Shown: piece after piece, positions 1-11,295 of the stretch
Layout of the letters: every line of letters starts with the position of its first letter
Numbering within the stretch: the first letter of the stretch is position 1
NCBI RefSeq assembly: GCF_000485595.1
Contig: NW_014578594.1
Span: 2,501-56,071 of the forward strand
DNA: 53,571 bases
Reading direction: 5' to 3'
Origin: Priapulus caudatus
Taxonomy: Eukaryota; Priapulida; Priapulimorpha; Priapulimorphida; Priapulidae
Made by a program: the position numbers and the translations under genes
The notes under the pieces: generated by a model
The model's database searches: none
Seen by the model: only the letters and a program-made list of their open reading frames with translations
What the model was told of the DNA's origin: nothing

Positions 1-152
1 TGCTTACAAGCTATATATAAAGAGAGAGAAAGAGATAGAGAAAAGGTGACATATAAACAGATAGAGGTTGATAGAGAAAGAGAAAGGCGGGTGCGAAAGA
101 TAGCGAAAAAGAAGCATCAGCGTGATATACACACACATATACACACGCTACA

Positions 153-574
153 ATGACGATGGCTTGTCGCGGCGACCAGAACTGCGTCTCACATGTCTGT
201 GAGCAGGAAGAGGAGTGGGACGAGATCAGCCTGCACGCATCCGGCGCTGCCTGCACCGCAGACGATCCACAACAGCAGCAACAGCAACACTGCACAACGC
301 CAACACTTCCATACCCGCTCGAACGCCTCACGGCAGCGACTCTCGTAGCGACCGCACAGACGAAAGAGGGACCTGCCTACACGGGGGAATACGGTACGGG
401 GCAGCGCGCCGACAGCAGCGACGACGGCACCCCGCCACAAGAGGGCGTGGGCGGCGATCAGACCGGCCGGAGTGGCAGTCGGTCGCCGTTGTCGCGTGGC
501 CAGGACCAAGTGAGGATGGTGGAGGATCTGCTGTTCGAGATCTATCTGAATCGATACAGAGCCAGCGGACGCAG
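153..574 (+). CDS. TBC1D30: TBC1D30 long-isoform first coding exon X, cleanest copy
   Basis: One open frame of 140 codons plus two bases, ending GGACGCAG|gtaaca. It starts MTMACRGDQNC, then has an acidic stretch (EQEEEWDE), a six-glutamine run, a region rich in G, S, T and D, and the conserved end VEDLLFEIYLNRYRASGR. The end matches the vertebrate pattern LVSGLLNELY followed by RRDSLDS, and its phase-2 end joins exon Y. The rest is low-complexity, as in vertebrates. The ATG is the first in frame after a CA-repeat 5' flank. Whether this copy or the one at 21699 belongs to the true locus cannot be decided here. Confidence 0.65.
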
Positions 575-1365
575 GTAACAATGCTAACATTACATAACGT
601 AAAGATAACATATCGTATCGTAACATAACATGACATGACATGACATAACAAAACATAGGGTAACACAGGCTGCTTGCCTGCCAAGCTGCAAAACATGCGC
701 AGTCATCACTGGAGGCACCTTGCTGGAGTTAGAATCACGCTGTGGTTAGAATCACGCTTAGAATGCTGGAGTTAGAATCACGTTAGGGTTAGAGTTCGTT
801 TAGAGTTATGTTTATGGCCAGGATTAGGGTTGTGGGTTACGGTAGGGCTTCGGGTAAGGGTTAGGATTAGGGTAGACACGTAAAACGTTTATGAGAATCT
901 GACAGCTTTTCCGTCTCTCATTTGAACGGCTCTGAGATCCGGCGCAGGTCTCACCTTACGAGCCGAATTATCTCGTAAATACATAGAAACCCCATTAGCG
1001 CAGCGGCGTTTGCACCTATCTTCTGTTTGGTCGCATGTTTAAAGGAGATCCGATTACGTTCGCCATATGCGCCAGTGCTTATACATCTAGCACTGTGCGG
1101 CAAAGAAACCATATAGGCTTCATCGTTCCGTCTACCGTCCTATCTACTGCCGTCATTACTCCACGCCCAGAGCGGGACTAGGACGGCACCATGAGTTACA
1201 AGCCGATTGTTAGTCCCCTCCGCTATAGCGAGGCGAGGAGACGCCACCATGCACCGCACGTGTTTTCTCTTCCACTGAAGTTTAGCTATCGCTCCCGGCC
1301 GGAACCTACTCGCCCTACGTCGCAAGCAGATGACATAATATGTGTACATATTATATTATATAATA

Positions 1366-1375
1366 CACACACACA

Positions 1376-1414
<39 letters not shown>

Positions 1415-1436
1415 CCGCACGCACGCACGCACGCAC
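1366..1436 (+). repeat. (CA)n/(CACG)n microsatellite
   Basis: ACACACAC followed by a long GCAC run, downstream of the LicD-type exon 2 stop. The inverted copy at 13560-13600 is much shorter, so length differs between copies. Confidence 0.9.
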
Positions 1437-1535
1437 CCCGCATCAATCAAATCTCAATCAGCAATCAATCAATAAAAATAAAATCTCTTTAATGGAGCAT
1501 GTGCATCCCGGCGCGCGTCTGCAGGTAAATCTCGG

Positions 1536-2215
1536 TTAGTCTCGCGAGCAATCGCGAGATGTCCGCTCAGGGTTGGCCGCCCGCCACTCGTCACAAGTCT
1601 GTAAGTCGAACGGCTTCGTCGTCACCGCCGACGACGGCTCGTCGACGACACACCGGTGGCTCACCCTATCGGCTACCATCAGCGTCTCGACCAGGCCCCA
1701 GCCCCCGGGCTCGCGTCGCCTGTGCACCCAGCCGTAGTGCTGTCCCACTTCGCCGCAGCTCACAGCGACACTGTGGTTAGCGTCACGCGCTCTCCACTCG
1801 GCCCTCTCGCAGTTGAAGCGCGCATGCGCGATAGAGCGCTGTATGAAGTCGCGCGTGTCCCGCGGCGCGGGCAGCGCCAGCGGGCCGAACGGCCGCCGAT
1901 GCAGCGGCAGCACGGTGTGTACGGAATAGCTGCGAAGCGCGCGCCCCCTGGCGGCGTACTCCCACACGTGACTCGCGTTCTGCTTGTAGAAGTTGACGCC
2001 GATGTACGCCGATGCGCGTTCGTCGTCGTCGGCTGCGCGCAGGAGCGACGCCCCTGACTGGAACGTCATGCCGACGTCGTTGTTGTCGGCGCTGGCGATA
2101 ATGAACTCTGGTGAGAAGGGCAGCAGGGCGTCCTCGAAGCGTCTGCGCATGTCGTGTCTGACGATGAAGCTGACTCGGCAGTCCCAGGGCAACATGTCGT
2201 GACACATGTACGAAC
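1536..2215 (-). CDS. LicD/fukutin-family transferase, exon 2 (C-terminal catalytic part)
   Basis: The exon follows the acceptor CTTCGCACAG and ends at TAA (1536-1538). Joined to 14519-14930 it completes LYG-GSYMCHDMLPWDC, the LicD block normally read as GxxRHxGxIPWDDDxD, and gives 363 residues in total. Downstream features are FYKQNASHVWEYA, a FERAEWR-like basic stretch and a cysteine-bearing tail. The usual WDDDxD motif is WDCRVSF here, so the second and third aspartates are missing. A possible poly(A) signal ATTAAA lies about 45 nt past the stop. Both exons are on the - strand in the correct order, but the 12.3 kb between them includes noisy repeat copies, so the true intron length is unknown. 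Confidence 0.8.
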
Positions 2216-2230
2216 CTGTGCGAAGAGACG

Positions 2231-2261
<31 letters not shown>

Positions 2262-3315
2262 GAGGGTAATTCAATTAATCATAGCATCTGCATGAGAGAT
2301 TCTCATGGTACCACGTCGTGGCGCGTGTACGAACCTATGCGGAGGAAAGAAAGCAAAAAATTGGTAAAAATAGTGAAAAAAGAAAGAAAAAATGAAAGAG
2401 AGAGAGAGAGAAAGGGGGAGAGAGAAAGAGAAAAAAAAAGAGAAAGAGAAAAAGTATGAGAAGGTAAACAATCGAGTTTAACAACTATACAGACGGCGGA
2501 CGTCACCGACATTTATTAACTTGATTATCCTTAATATTCGTGAAGCTCTATAGATACTATACTGCTGACGCATTACGCTTTTTGTCCTCAGTACCCACCA
2601 TAATTAAATCGCCTGCTAAATAAAGTTACTTAAGTAAAATGTAGGTTTTCCCCACGGGATAACATGTAGTAGCACATGTTCCAACCTACGGAAAGAGTGG
2701 GAAAAACGGGATAATATAGACATAAAGTGAAAGAGAAGAATAAAGACAAAAACGACAAAAATAGAAAGAGAAAGAGAGCAAGAAATCGAATTATTCTATA
2801 ACAACAACGTGCGGGCGAGAGCTTCCTTGGTGGCGCGTGATTTATATGCGCTGCATTCGTGAAGTTCTATGCGGCTGACACATGACACATTTGTTTTTCT
2901 CTTCGTACTCGCCATAATTCTATCACGTGTTAAGCCAAGGTCAGGCAAACATTCACGGTACTGAATCGCATATCGAGCCTCCGATTTCTCCCCAAAATCG
3001 CTCAACAACTAGTAATGTGTCACTATGTTAGGTCTGCGTTTGGGCGAAGCGTGGAGTGAGTGATTCATGCCTCGACGGGGACAGTGCAAATTCATCATCT
3101 CTATCATAATTAACGCAGTTTTTAGTGCATCACATGACTATGCAATCTACTTTTCATGCTTATATACCTTCTTTATACTCCCTAATTTGCCGGTGCATTC
3201 GATGTAACAAAACGTTCGACACAAACACAACCGCCGTTCGAAACTCTCGCGTGGCGCCCAGACGCAGGAGATTCGTGGCGGGAACACAATGCGTTATAAT
3301 AACAATGCGTCGCGC

Positions 3316-3351
3316 AAGCAATAGTGCCCGCTCAGGCGGGCACTATTGCTT
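3316..3351. repeat. 16-bp perfect hairpin
   Basis: AAGCAATAGTGCCCGC, loop TCAG, then the exact inverse. It is also present, with indels, at 11538-11573. The sequence context is not a tRNA and no T-run follows. It may be a short MITE remnant. Confidence 0.7.
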
Positions 3352-3519
3352 CATAGTGCCTGCTGCGTTATCCAATGGGATTTCAACGATTTATCACGTG
3401 ATGCACTAAATATAGTTAATATATTATAGACATCTATATTAACATATATTATATATAGTTAATATATAGAGATCTATATTAACATAATATTATATATAGT
3501 TAATATAATAGAGATCAGT

Positions 3520-3520
3520 A

Positions 3521-3565
<45 letters not shown>

Positions 3566-3612
3566 ATATATATATATATATATATATATAAGAGAGAGAG
3601 AGAGAGAGAGAA
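3520..3612. repeat. (AT)n then (AG)n microsatellite
   Basis: About 70 bp of AT followed by AG. It marks the inner boundary of fold-back 1. Its partner is at 11260-11370. Confidence 0.9.
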
Positions 3613-3750
3613 AGAGAGTAACGAGAAAAAAGGGTGCATATAAACAGATAGAGGTTGATAGAGGAAAGAGAAAAGGCGGGTGGCGAAAGATAGGCGAAAA
3701 AGAGCATCAGTCCCGTGACTAATACACACAGAATAATCACACACGCTAAC

Positions 3751-4193
3751 ATGACGATGGCTTGTCGGCGGCGACCAGGAAACTGCGTCTACATGTCTGT
3801 GAGCAGGAAGAGGAGTGGGACGAGATCAGCCCTGCACGCCCTCGGCGCTGCCCTGCACCGGCAGACGTCATCCAAAGCAGCAACAGGCAAACATCTGGCA
3901 CGAAACGCCAACATTCCATACGCCGCTCGAACGCCTCAGGGGCAGCCGACTCCATCGTAGGAACCGCACAGACCGAAAGAGGGACCTGCCTCACGGGGGA
4001 AGGCACGGGGCAGCGCGCCGACAGCAGCGACGAGCGGGCACCCCGCGGACACAAGAGGGCGTGGGCGGCGATCAGACCACGCCGGAGTGGCAAGTCGGTC
4101 GCCCGTGTGTCGCGTGCCAGGACAAGTGAGGAAGTGGTGAGGATGCTACTGTTCCGAGATCTATCTGAATCGATACAGAGCCAGCGGACGCAG
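3751..4193 (+). pseudogene. TBC1D30 exon X, noisy forward copy 2
   Basis: Copy of 153-574 with about twenty extra bases (CGGCGGCG, CAGGAAAC, GGGGCAGCC and similar). The frame shifts repeatedly, although the last codons (ESIQSQRTQ in a shifted frame) and the donor CGCAG|gtaaaa remain. Confidence 0.75.
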
Positions 4194-4359
4194 GTAAAAT
4201 GCTAAACATTAGCATAACGTAAAGATATACATATTCGTCCGGTAAAAAACATAACATGACATGCAAAGTAACAAAACATAGCGGTAAACACAGGCTGCTT
4301 GCTGCCAGGCTGGCAAAACATGCGCAGTCATCCAACTGAGGTACCTTGCTGAGTTAGAT

Positions 4360-4770
4360 CACGCTGTGTGTTAGATATCACGGCTGTAGAAATGGCTTGG
4401 GAGTTAGATCGAACGTTAGGGTTAGAGTTCGTCTTTAGAGTATGTTTATGGCCACGGATTAGGGTTGTTGGGTTACGGTAGGGCTTCGGTAAGGGGTTAG
4501 GATTAGGGTAGTATTAGTGTTAATGCTATGTTGTGGTTAGGGTTAAGGCTTCGGGTAAGGGTTAGGATTACGGTAGGATTAGTGTTAATGCTATGTTGTG
4601 GTTAGGGTAGGATTAGTGTTGATGCTATGTTGTGGTTAGGGTAGGATTAGTGTTAATGGCTAAATATGAGTGGTTTAGAGTAGGATTAGTGTTAAGACTA
4701 TGTTGTGGTTGCGGTAGAATTAGTGTTACCAGTTAGAGTAGGGTTAAGAGTTTTTCGTAAAGTTTGGCCC
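4360..4770 (+). repeat. Degenerate TTAGGG-containing minisatellite, copy in unit 1
   Basis: Roughly 34-bp units that combine GGTTAGGGTAGGATTAGTG with TTAATGCTATGTTGT, with simpler TTAGGGTTAG units first. Related arrays are at 780-872, 22260-22660, 25550-25800 (inverted) and 31630-31830. They are interstitial and intronic, not a chromosome end. Confidence 0.8.
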
Positions 4771-5695
4771 TATACCCCTATAACTGAATCATATGCCTAA
4801 TGGTCGCAGATAACCCTAATTCTGTGTATCTTAATCTATCTTATCTTCAAGTATAAATCTGCCCATCACTCAACGGACTGGGTGTCCTACTAATACACGG
4901 GACCACGTCGTGGTGGGTTGAAATGTGTGTGTCGCACTTTGTTTACTCTGTTGCCGCGGAAACACAAGTATATGCTACTTATGGTAAGCATCAGCACCGT
5001 ATTTTGACAGGTATGGTGACATTAGACAAGATAAGGGAATGCGTGGCGCGCGCATCTGCGTATGTTCGCCATACCGCAAGAACGCTACGTAAAGCAAACC
5101 AATATCCCACTATATCGTATCTCTTTCCGTATCAAATGCTGATACTGGTTGCGCTGCGGCAATTTTTATTTTTCGAGCACATCTAATGAGAAATTTATGG
5201 GTGTTTTCATCGATTAATTACAACGTTGACATATCAAAAACACAGCAGACGCAGGTCGGCCGACACGTGATTACAGCACGAGTGTTTCAGGTCGCTTTAA
5301 AGGTCCTTCAAGGATGGAATTCGCGATATGGGACCGTCGCTGGCATAGAGACACTCTACGGCGCCAACATCAACCTATACCTAACAATAAAGTACGTTAA
5401 ACTAGGCTATAGTTTAGAACATCCTCATCGAAGAAATCACCCTGGCCTTCTCAAATAAAATCCAGCACACAAGGGAAGGCGTTCATAAACAACGCTTTGC
5501 CGACCTCTGCGTTTTAATGCTTCATTTTTTATGCGATGCAGCGGCCTATTTCCTGAAGCATGAATCTGTGCTGACATGAATGATACCTAGTGTACGCGTA
5601 TGACCGTACCCGACCGATACCAGGGCGGCCGTGAAGCTGTTGTGGTTTACATATAGGTGATTGTAACGTGGGTGCTTGTCGTGTGTGTGTTGCAG

Positions 5696-5837
5696 GGACA
5701 GCTTTGATAGCGATGTTTACAGCATATCGTCCTGTACGAGCGACAGCGCTGCCCCGGCCGGTCGTCCGAGTATGAAGGGGGGAACGATCGAATACCGGTC
5801 CCGACTGAAGCGCGCTCTGCGCATGGAGACAACGACG
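5696..5837 (+). pseudogene. TBC1D30 exon Y, noisy forward copy
   Basis: Same exon as 32657-32781 with about a dozen inserted bases (GATGTTTACAGC, GTATGAAGGGGGGAACG and others), so the frame is lost after the SISSCTSD segment. The acceptor TTGCAG and the downstream GTGTGTATATACACCG are kept. Confidence 0.75.
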
Positions 5838-6787
5838 GTGTGTATATACACCGTACGTCCTCGCTATAGATCGGTGCTGCGCATGGAGGAGATGAACTAT
5901 TGGGAGCTCGATTCACGTGTTTTTCTTGTACACTGTGTGTCTTCTCAATCTCTCTCCCTCTTTGTGTCTGACTCTCGCCCTCCCCCTTTCACAACACGCC
6001 ACAACACACACACGCTCACCGCACGCAGAACACACGATTACACCACACGCACGCACGCACGCACGGCACGCACCACACACACACGCTAAACTCTCTCTCT
6101 TTTCTTTCTCTCTCTCTCTGCCTCCTCTCTCTTTCTCTCTCACGTCCGCTCTCTATGAAACGTTTTCTCGTTTCCCTCGTGCGGCCGTACCACCCTCCAT
6201 CCATTTCTCTTCTCCTCTCGCGCACTCGCTCTAGCCGCTGCCTTCTTGCTCAACCAACCATCTCCATCCCCACTCTCAGGTCGTTCGCTCCTTCTCCTCT
6301 TCCTTCTCAATTCTGCGCTGCGATTCTTTCTTAGACGTTGAGTGTACACGTGCACGCGCCACAGCCTTCTATCACAGGTATTGATGGCGTTAATTGAACA
6401 TTGTTAGCGTGATTATAGAGCTAATAGACACTAAACGCTTTTAATAAGGCAGGTAATACGAGTTATTTATTTTAGAGTCGATAAAATCATTAATGCATAT
6501 TTACCCGCCAGTACCGTAACCTATTATCAATTTCCAAACCGATCCCCCCTCTCTCGTCGGTGGCCTGTCGCTCTCTGTCTGTTGGTAGCATTCTCTTCCC
6601 GTCTCTCGTCTCTCTCTTCGTGCCACTGCTTTTCCTTTCTCTCATCTCTGCCCGCAGCTGGAGTTTTTTTCAGCGGCTTCTTACCCTCTATATTTATCAT
6701 CGGTCGGCTTCGATGCTTCACTCTCTATCAATCGCTCATTCCTCTCCACCCTTCTCTCTCCCCTCCTCCCCCTCTCGGCGTGCGCAG

Positions 6788-6950
6788 TGCGACTGTTAGC
6801 GGCTTATTCACCGCTCCGGTGCTCGAGTATAGGGAGTTTATGCACCTTCCGACTGGCTAGCAATGATCTTCTCTGCTGGGCTGCGCAAGGCCGCATCCAT
6901 GCCTACATGCGTCCATTCATGTGTCAAGCATCCGCGCACCAATGAACTCT
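6788..6950 (+). other. Noisy copy of candidate exon Z
   Basis: Same acceptor (TGCGCAG) and same 3' sequence as 33701-33850, with many insertions. It supports the consensus but codes for nothing as printed. Confidence 0.3.
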
Positions 6951-7779
6951 ATTTAACTGTTATAACGCCCTCGATGTAATTAGTAAATTCTTTTCAAAAC
7001 ATGAGGATTACACATACATTTTGAGCAACCAAATAGAGACTTGTAACGAGGGTTTCCGAACAGTCCGTACGGGACTCTGATCCTCAACGTTCATCGCTGT
7101 GTGGGCTTTTACGAGCTATATCACTTGAATAGAGTCGGATGAGGTAGCGATGACAATTTAGAAAAAATAGTAAAATAGCACCCATAAAGAGCGCGGAGCG
7201 ACGTTATCATATGGCAATTGGGGAACACGTGTTTTCTTTCAGTCGTGCTGTGCCAAAGATAATTATTGATCAACGTATTTTATTGATGATAACATTTTTG
7301 CTTTTTTTTTTTTTTTTTTTTTTTAGGCTATACGCATCACGATACTTGATCTGACGCGGAATAATGCTCATAAGGTTATAACCGCCCACTATACGAAATC
7401 CCACGCATTTACGATGTGCGCACCAACCCTGTCGGAAAAGTACATCGGTGGTGGCTGCCATCTTGTTGGCAATAGCGGTAATTCACAAGCATTAGAATGC
7501 GGGCTTCCGTTATATATGTTATCATTCCGTATATACATAACTATTTATTGCTCAGAGCACGTAATTACACCAGAAAGATCGTCTCGACAAATCGGTAAAA
7601 TAACGAATGATTGAGTATGTGATTTTTGCGGGGTGTAAGATGTCCCGAGAGCTGACCACCCCGCTGTTTAGCGCATGAAACTACGAATGCTCATCACAAT
7701 AAGCTAGATAATAGAATACGCAAACATACGTAGATTTTTTACACAGTGATTGCAGCGTTTACTCGTTGACGTAAAATGG

Positions 7780-8460
7780 TGTATCCTCTTCCTCCCCTCA
7801 CGCTCCCTCCCTCCCGTACCTTCGCTATACACTCCCTCTCCTCTCTCTGCATCTTTCTCTCTCTCGTCGCTCTCCCTCATCTCTCTCTCCTCTCTCTCGA
7901 ATCTCAACATCAATCTCTCGTCTTCGTCTCTCTCTTTCTCTCTCCTCTCTTCGTCTCCTCATCTCTCTCGTCTGCTCTCTCTCCTCTCCTCCTCTCGTCT
8001 CCTCTCTCTCTCTCCTCTCTCTCTCTCTCTTCTTCTCTCTCTCTTCTCCTCATCCTCCTTCTCGTCTCCTCTCTCTCCCTCTCTCCTCTCCTCTCCCCCT
8101 CTGCGTCTCTCTCTCCTCCCGCTCTTTTTACTCTCTCTTATCTCTCATCTTTCCAGTACCATCCGCGCGACCGCCCTATCGCTTTCTCTCTGTATCGCTC
8201 TCCTCTTCGTCCCCTCGCGGCCCTCTGTGCTGTCTCCTACTGCTCTCTTCTTCTCTTCTCTTTCTCTCTCTCTCTCTCTCTCTCCTCTCTTCTTCTCTCT
8301 CCTCTCTCCTCTCCCTCCTCTCCGTCTCTCCTCTCTCTCTCTCTCCTCTCCTGTCTTCCTCGTCTTCTTACCGGTCCTCCCCCTCCCCCTTCCCTCCTCC
8401 TCTCCCTCGCCACTCTCCCCACTCCTCTCTTCTCTCTCTCTCTCTCTCTCGTCTCTCTTT
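7780..8460 (+). repeat. CT-rich low-complexity tract
   Basis: Nearly 700 bp of TCTC/CTCC. The long serine/leucine-rich frames read here on the + strand are artefacts of the repeat. Counterparts are at 30840-31620 (inverted) and 34680-35015. Confidence 0.9.
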
Positions 8461-8667
8461 TAATTTTCTTAGTCTGTTATGTGTTGTTGTGTGTTTCTGT
8501 GCGTGCGTGCGTGCGTGCTGTGTGCGTGGTGTTTGCCTCGTTTGTTCTCTCTTGTTTAGCTCTTTTTCTTCACTCACCCCTCCTCTCCTGTCTCCTCTCG
8601 TCGTCGCTGCTCTCTTTGCCTACGTTTCTCCCTAACCGCTCATTTCGCGTAACAATAAAGTAATCAG

Positions 8668-8869
8668 CAGAGATTATAATCGGCATATATCGGCAGATAT
8701 CGAGGACCTGCGACGAGAATGGTGGAGAAACTCGCGACGCACCGCATACGAGCGTTCAACGTCGCCCGTCGTGCGGTCAGCTGCGGGTACGCGAGCGTGC
8801 CTGGCGAGACAGACCCGACAGTGTGACGTGCTCACCGCCACGCTAACAGGCCATGTCGTACAAAACCAC
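8668..8869 (+). pseudogene. TBC1D30 coiled-coil exon, second forward copy (indel-damaged)
   Basis: A direct copy of 35220-35416 with its own set of small insertions; for example, the CGACAGATG of the consensus is spread by extra bases. The donor region reads gtaatggcg. About 16 nt after the exon still match the other copies before the sequence switches into an (ATCT)n tract. The reading frame is broken. Confidence 0.7.
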
Positions 8870-8882
8870 GTAATGGCGCTGT

Positions 8883-8921
8883 TATATCTATCTATCTATC
8901 TATCTATCTATCCATCCATCC

Positions 8922-8971
<50 letters not shown>

Positions 8972-9020
8972 TTATTTATTTATTTATTTATCTATCTATC
9001 TATCTATCTATACGTATATA
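8883..9020 (+). repeat. (ATCT)n/(ATCC)n/(ATTT)n microsatellite
   Basis: Tetranucleotide array right after the coiled-coil exon copy. It is replaced by (TA)n/(TG)n in the copy at 35430. Confidence 0.9.
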
Positions 9021-9059
9021 TATATATATATGTTAATGTTTCTCATTTCTTCAATAATT

Positions 9060-9515
9060 TATTTATTTATTTATTTATTTACAATTAATGCTCGCCGCCA
9101 TCTCCTTTTTCTTCTTTGTCTCTTTGTCACCTCCCCCTGCTTCTTTTCTTTCTTTTCTTCCTCCTCTTACTTCTCCTCACCGTCTTCTTCCTTCTACCCT
9201 TTTTCTCGATGTTCCTATTCTTCTCCATGCTCTTTCTGCTATCAGTCTTAATTTCTCCTGCCGCTGCTGTTGCTACTACTGCTACTGTTGCTGCTGCTGT
9301 TCCCACTCCCTCTCCTTCTCTTAATTTAATAACTTATGTTACTTAATTTTCTGGTCCTTTATCTTTCTCTCCTGTTTATTCATCCTCTAATTGTGACAAA
9401 TACCCACAACCCAGTCACGCGGTCGCCTCATATATTTTAATCTGTACTGATCCGCACATCATCCAACTGTCAGAAGAACATAACAGAAAGGACACCGAGC
9501 CTCACAGTAAGAGCC

Positions 9516-9551
<36 letters not shown>

Positions 9552-11254
9552 CGGGTCTGCTCACAGTGTTCTACTCGTGCCATCTGGCGACCGAAAAAAG
9601 AATATTCCGCACTAAGTAGGTGTCATATGCGTCGGGTAAGCTCTAGACACACACGCATTTGCGCAGGCTACTGTGCTTATACGTAACCGTGCTCCGATCG
9701 GTGGCAGTCTATGCTTGCCACTGTACGGTGAACACCAGTGCACACGTCTGCACCTGTTGCAAGTACGGATAACTACCTAGACGGTCCCCTGAGAGCTGAT
9801 CTCGCTACTCACTCCCATAGCGTGTACTGAGTCCCGTGCCCGACTACCGCTCATTTAGTGTTAGCCGAACGAACGCTTGCATGCAGGTAGCAGTATGCAG
9901 GTGAGGTTGGTGACTCAGTGTTAAGCTGTCGGCTGGTACACGTACCGCTACAATTCGAGCAGGGAATGACATCAAACTAACATGCATACACACGAGCAGC
10001 AGCAGCGGAAGAAGCAGCGGCGGTGAAATGAGCAGACCTGCGACACGGTGACACGGAACAGCACGACACGCGACAGTTCCACGGTACCAGACGGACGGGC
10101 TGTCTATGCACGACACCGTATGTCCCGACAGAGGAACAATCACGATTCTAGGTCACGGTGAAGCTGGCGAGGATCAGACGCTTATACAGAATGCTAGGAA
10201 GTTTGCCACTGTATTATAGGAGCATTTCTGCATATAGGAGAAGGCGAATAATGGAACCGACCCATCTCGCATTGGTAATAATTGCTAGGCAATATATGTA
10301 GACTATACGGGGACCAGTGTCGATGGCAGATACGGGCGCTCTGAATAAATTTCCGAGGATCACTGACACCGTTTCACACGTCGCTAGCAGAAAGGCTAGA
10401 AGAGAAGAAACGCAGTGCGTGACAACCAGTGAGACAGACTGCATGCAATTGAGCGAGCGACAGGGCGAGTGTGGGGGTATGTAAGGATAGACTTATAGGG
10501 GGAGAGGGAGTGAGATAGCGCGTTCGAGCGACAGAGAGAACGAGAGTGTGTGAGAGAGAACGCGTGAAAACGACAGAGTCAGACAGACAGACAAAGTCAG
10601 ACAGACTGACAGACGGACAGACGGGCAGACGGACAGACGAACAGACGGACAGAGAGAAGAGATAGAGAGCGAGAGAGAGAGAACGAGAGAGAGAGCGAGG
10701 GCGAGAGCAAATGTGAGCAAATACGAGAGGGAGAGCGCAAACGGAAACGTGATATTAAAACAACGTCACCATCATCGTCGTAACGTCACCATCATCATAA
10801 TTACAACGTCATCACCAGAAAATTCTATTTCAGCCGATTCCAGCAGAAAATGCCCAAGGCGGAAGCGTTAAAGACCGCGCATGATCAACATCATCGTCGT
10901 CGTCATCCTCATCGGCAGCAGCAACAGCAGCAGTAGCAGCTCACCGACAAGGATTAATTAGCAATTGTCAAACTTATGACAGATTAGTATGCTGACGAAC
11001 TGCTGAACGAGAGAGAGAGAGACCGCGGTGTGGTAGACGGAGAGAAGGGAGCTGTGTGGGAGAGATAGGGATAGAGAGCGAGAGAGAGAGAGAGAGTTCA
11101 AGAGAAAGACGAAGAAGGAGAAAGTCCGAGAGAGTGAAAACGACGGAAAGAGAAAGCGTGAGTGAAAGAAAGAAAGATAGATAGATAGAGAGAGAGAGAG
11201 GAAAAGAGAGCGCGCAAGTGAGTGAGTGAGAAGGAGAGATGTAACCAGAGAGAA

Positions 11255-11290
<36 letters not shown>
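9060..11290 (+). repeat. Block R, cleanest forward copy, no gene recognised
   Basis: CT-rich start with a (GCT)n-like stretch (9255-9300), (TA)n at 9518-9547, unique sequence at 9550-10440, then AG-rich DNA with (GACA)n at 10570-10650. The open frames here are low-complexity. Copies are at 18120-21480 (+) and 26640-28960 (-). Confidence 0.75.

Positions 11291-11295
<5 letters not shown>

Larger units (their letters stand above)
1..3600. repeat. Fold-back 1, left arm
   Basis: Reappears as the reverse complement at about 11290-14490. Matched landmarks are exon X, the CA/CACG tract, LicD-type exon 2, the 2230-2520 AG-rich block, the 3316 hairpin and the (AT)n to (AG)n transition. Bases 872-1140 have no counterpart because the 25-N gap falls there. 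Bases 2216-3300 hold no gene that I recognise. The right arm carries many more indels. Confidence 0.85.
3600..8880 (+). repeat. Direct repeat unit, copy 1 (exon X to coiled-coil exon)
   Basis: Collinear with 21590-25540 and 31630-35420: minisatellite, an intron block with CGGACTGGGTGTCCTA and GGAAGCATCAGCACCGTATT, exon Y, a CT-rich block, exon Z, an intron block with ATGGCACCAATGAACTC-like and GGTTATAACC sequence, CT-rich DNA and the coiled-coil exon. It has the most insertions of the three. Non-exonic parts (4194-5695, 5838-6787, 6951-8667) hold only intron-like and CT-rich sequence. Confidence 0.85.

Noticed and set aside
3180..3300. tRNA-like B-box (GTTCGAAAC) suggesting a tRNA or SINE
   Set aside because: No A-box at proper spacing, no cloverleaf, no poly-A tail or copies beyond the fold-back partner.
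780..4770. TTAGGG runs as a chromosome end
   Set aside because: The arrays are short, degenerate, interstitial, in both orientations, and sit inside gene introns.
7750..8663. Long serine/leucine-rich open frames (237 and 295 codons)
   Set aside because: They are simple translations of a CT repeat, open in several frames at once, with no domain or splice context.
8880..9080. ATCT array as a coding repeat (YLSI-rich frame)
   Set aside because: Microsatellite; the isoleucine/leucine-rich frame arises from the tetranucleotide.
10560..10660. Regularly spaced GACAGAC units as a CRISPR array
   Set aside because: A plain (GACA)n-type microsatellite without unique spacers, in an animal genome.
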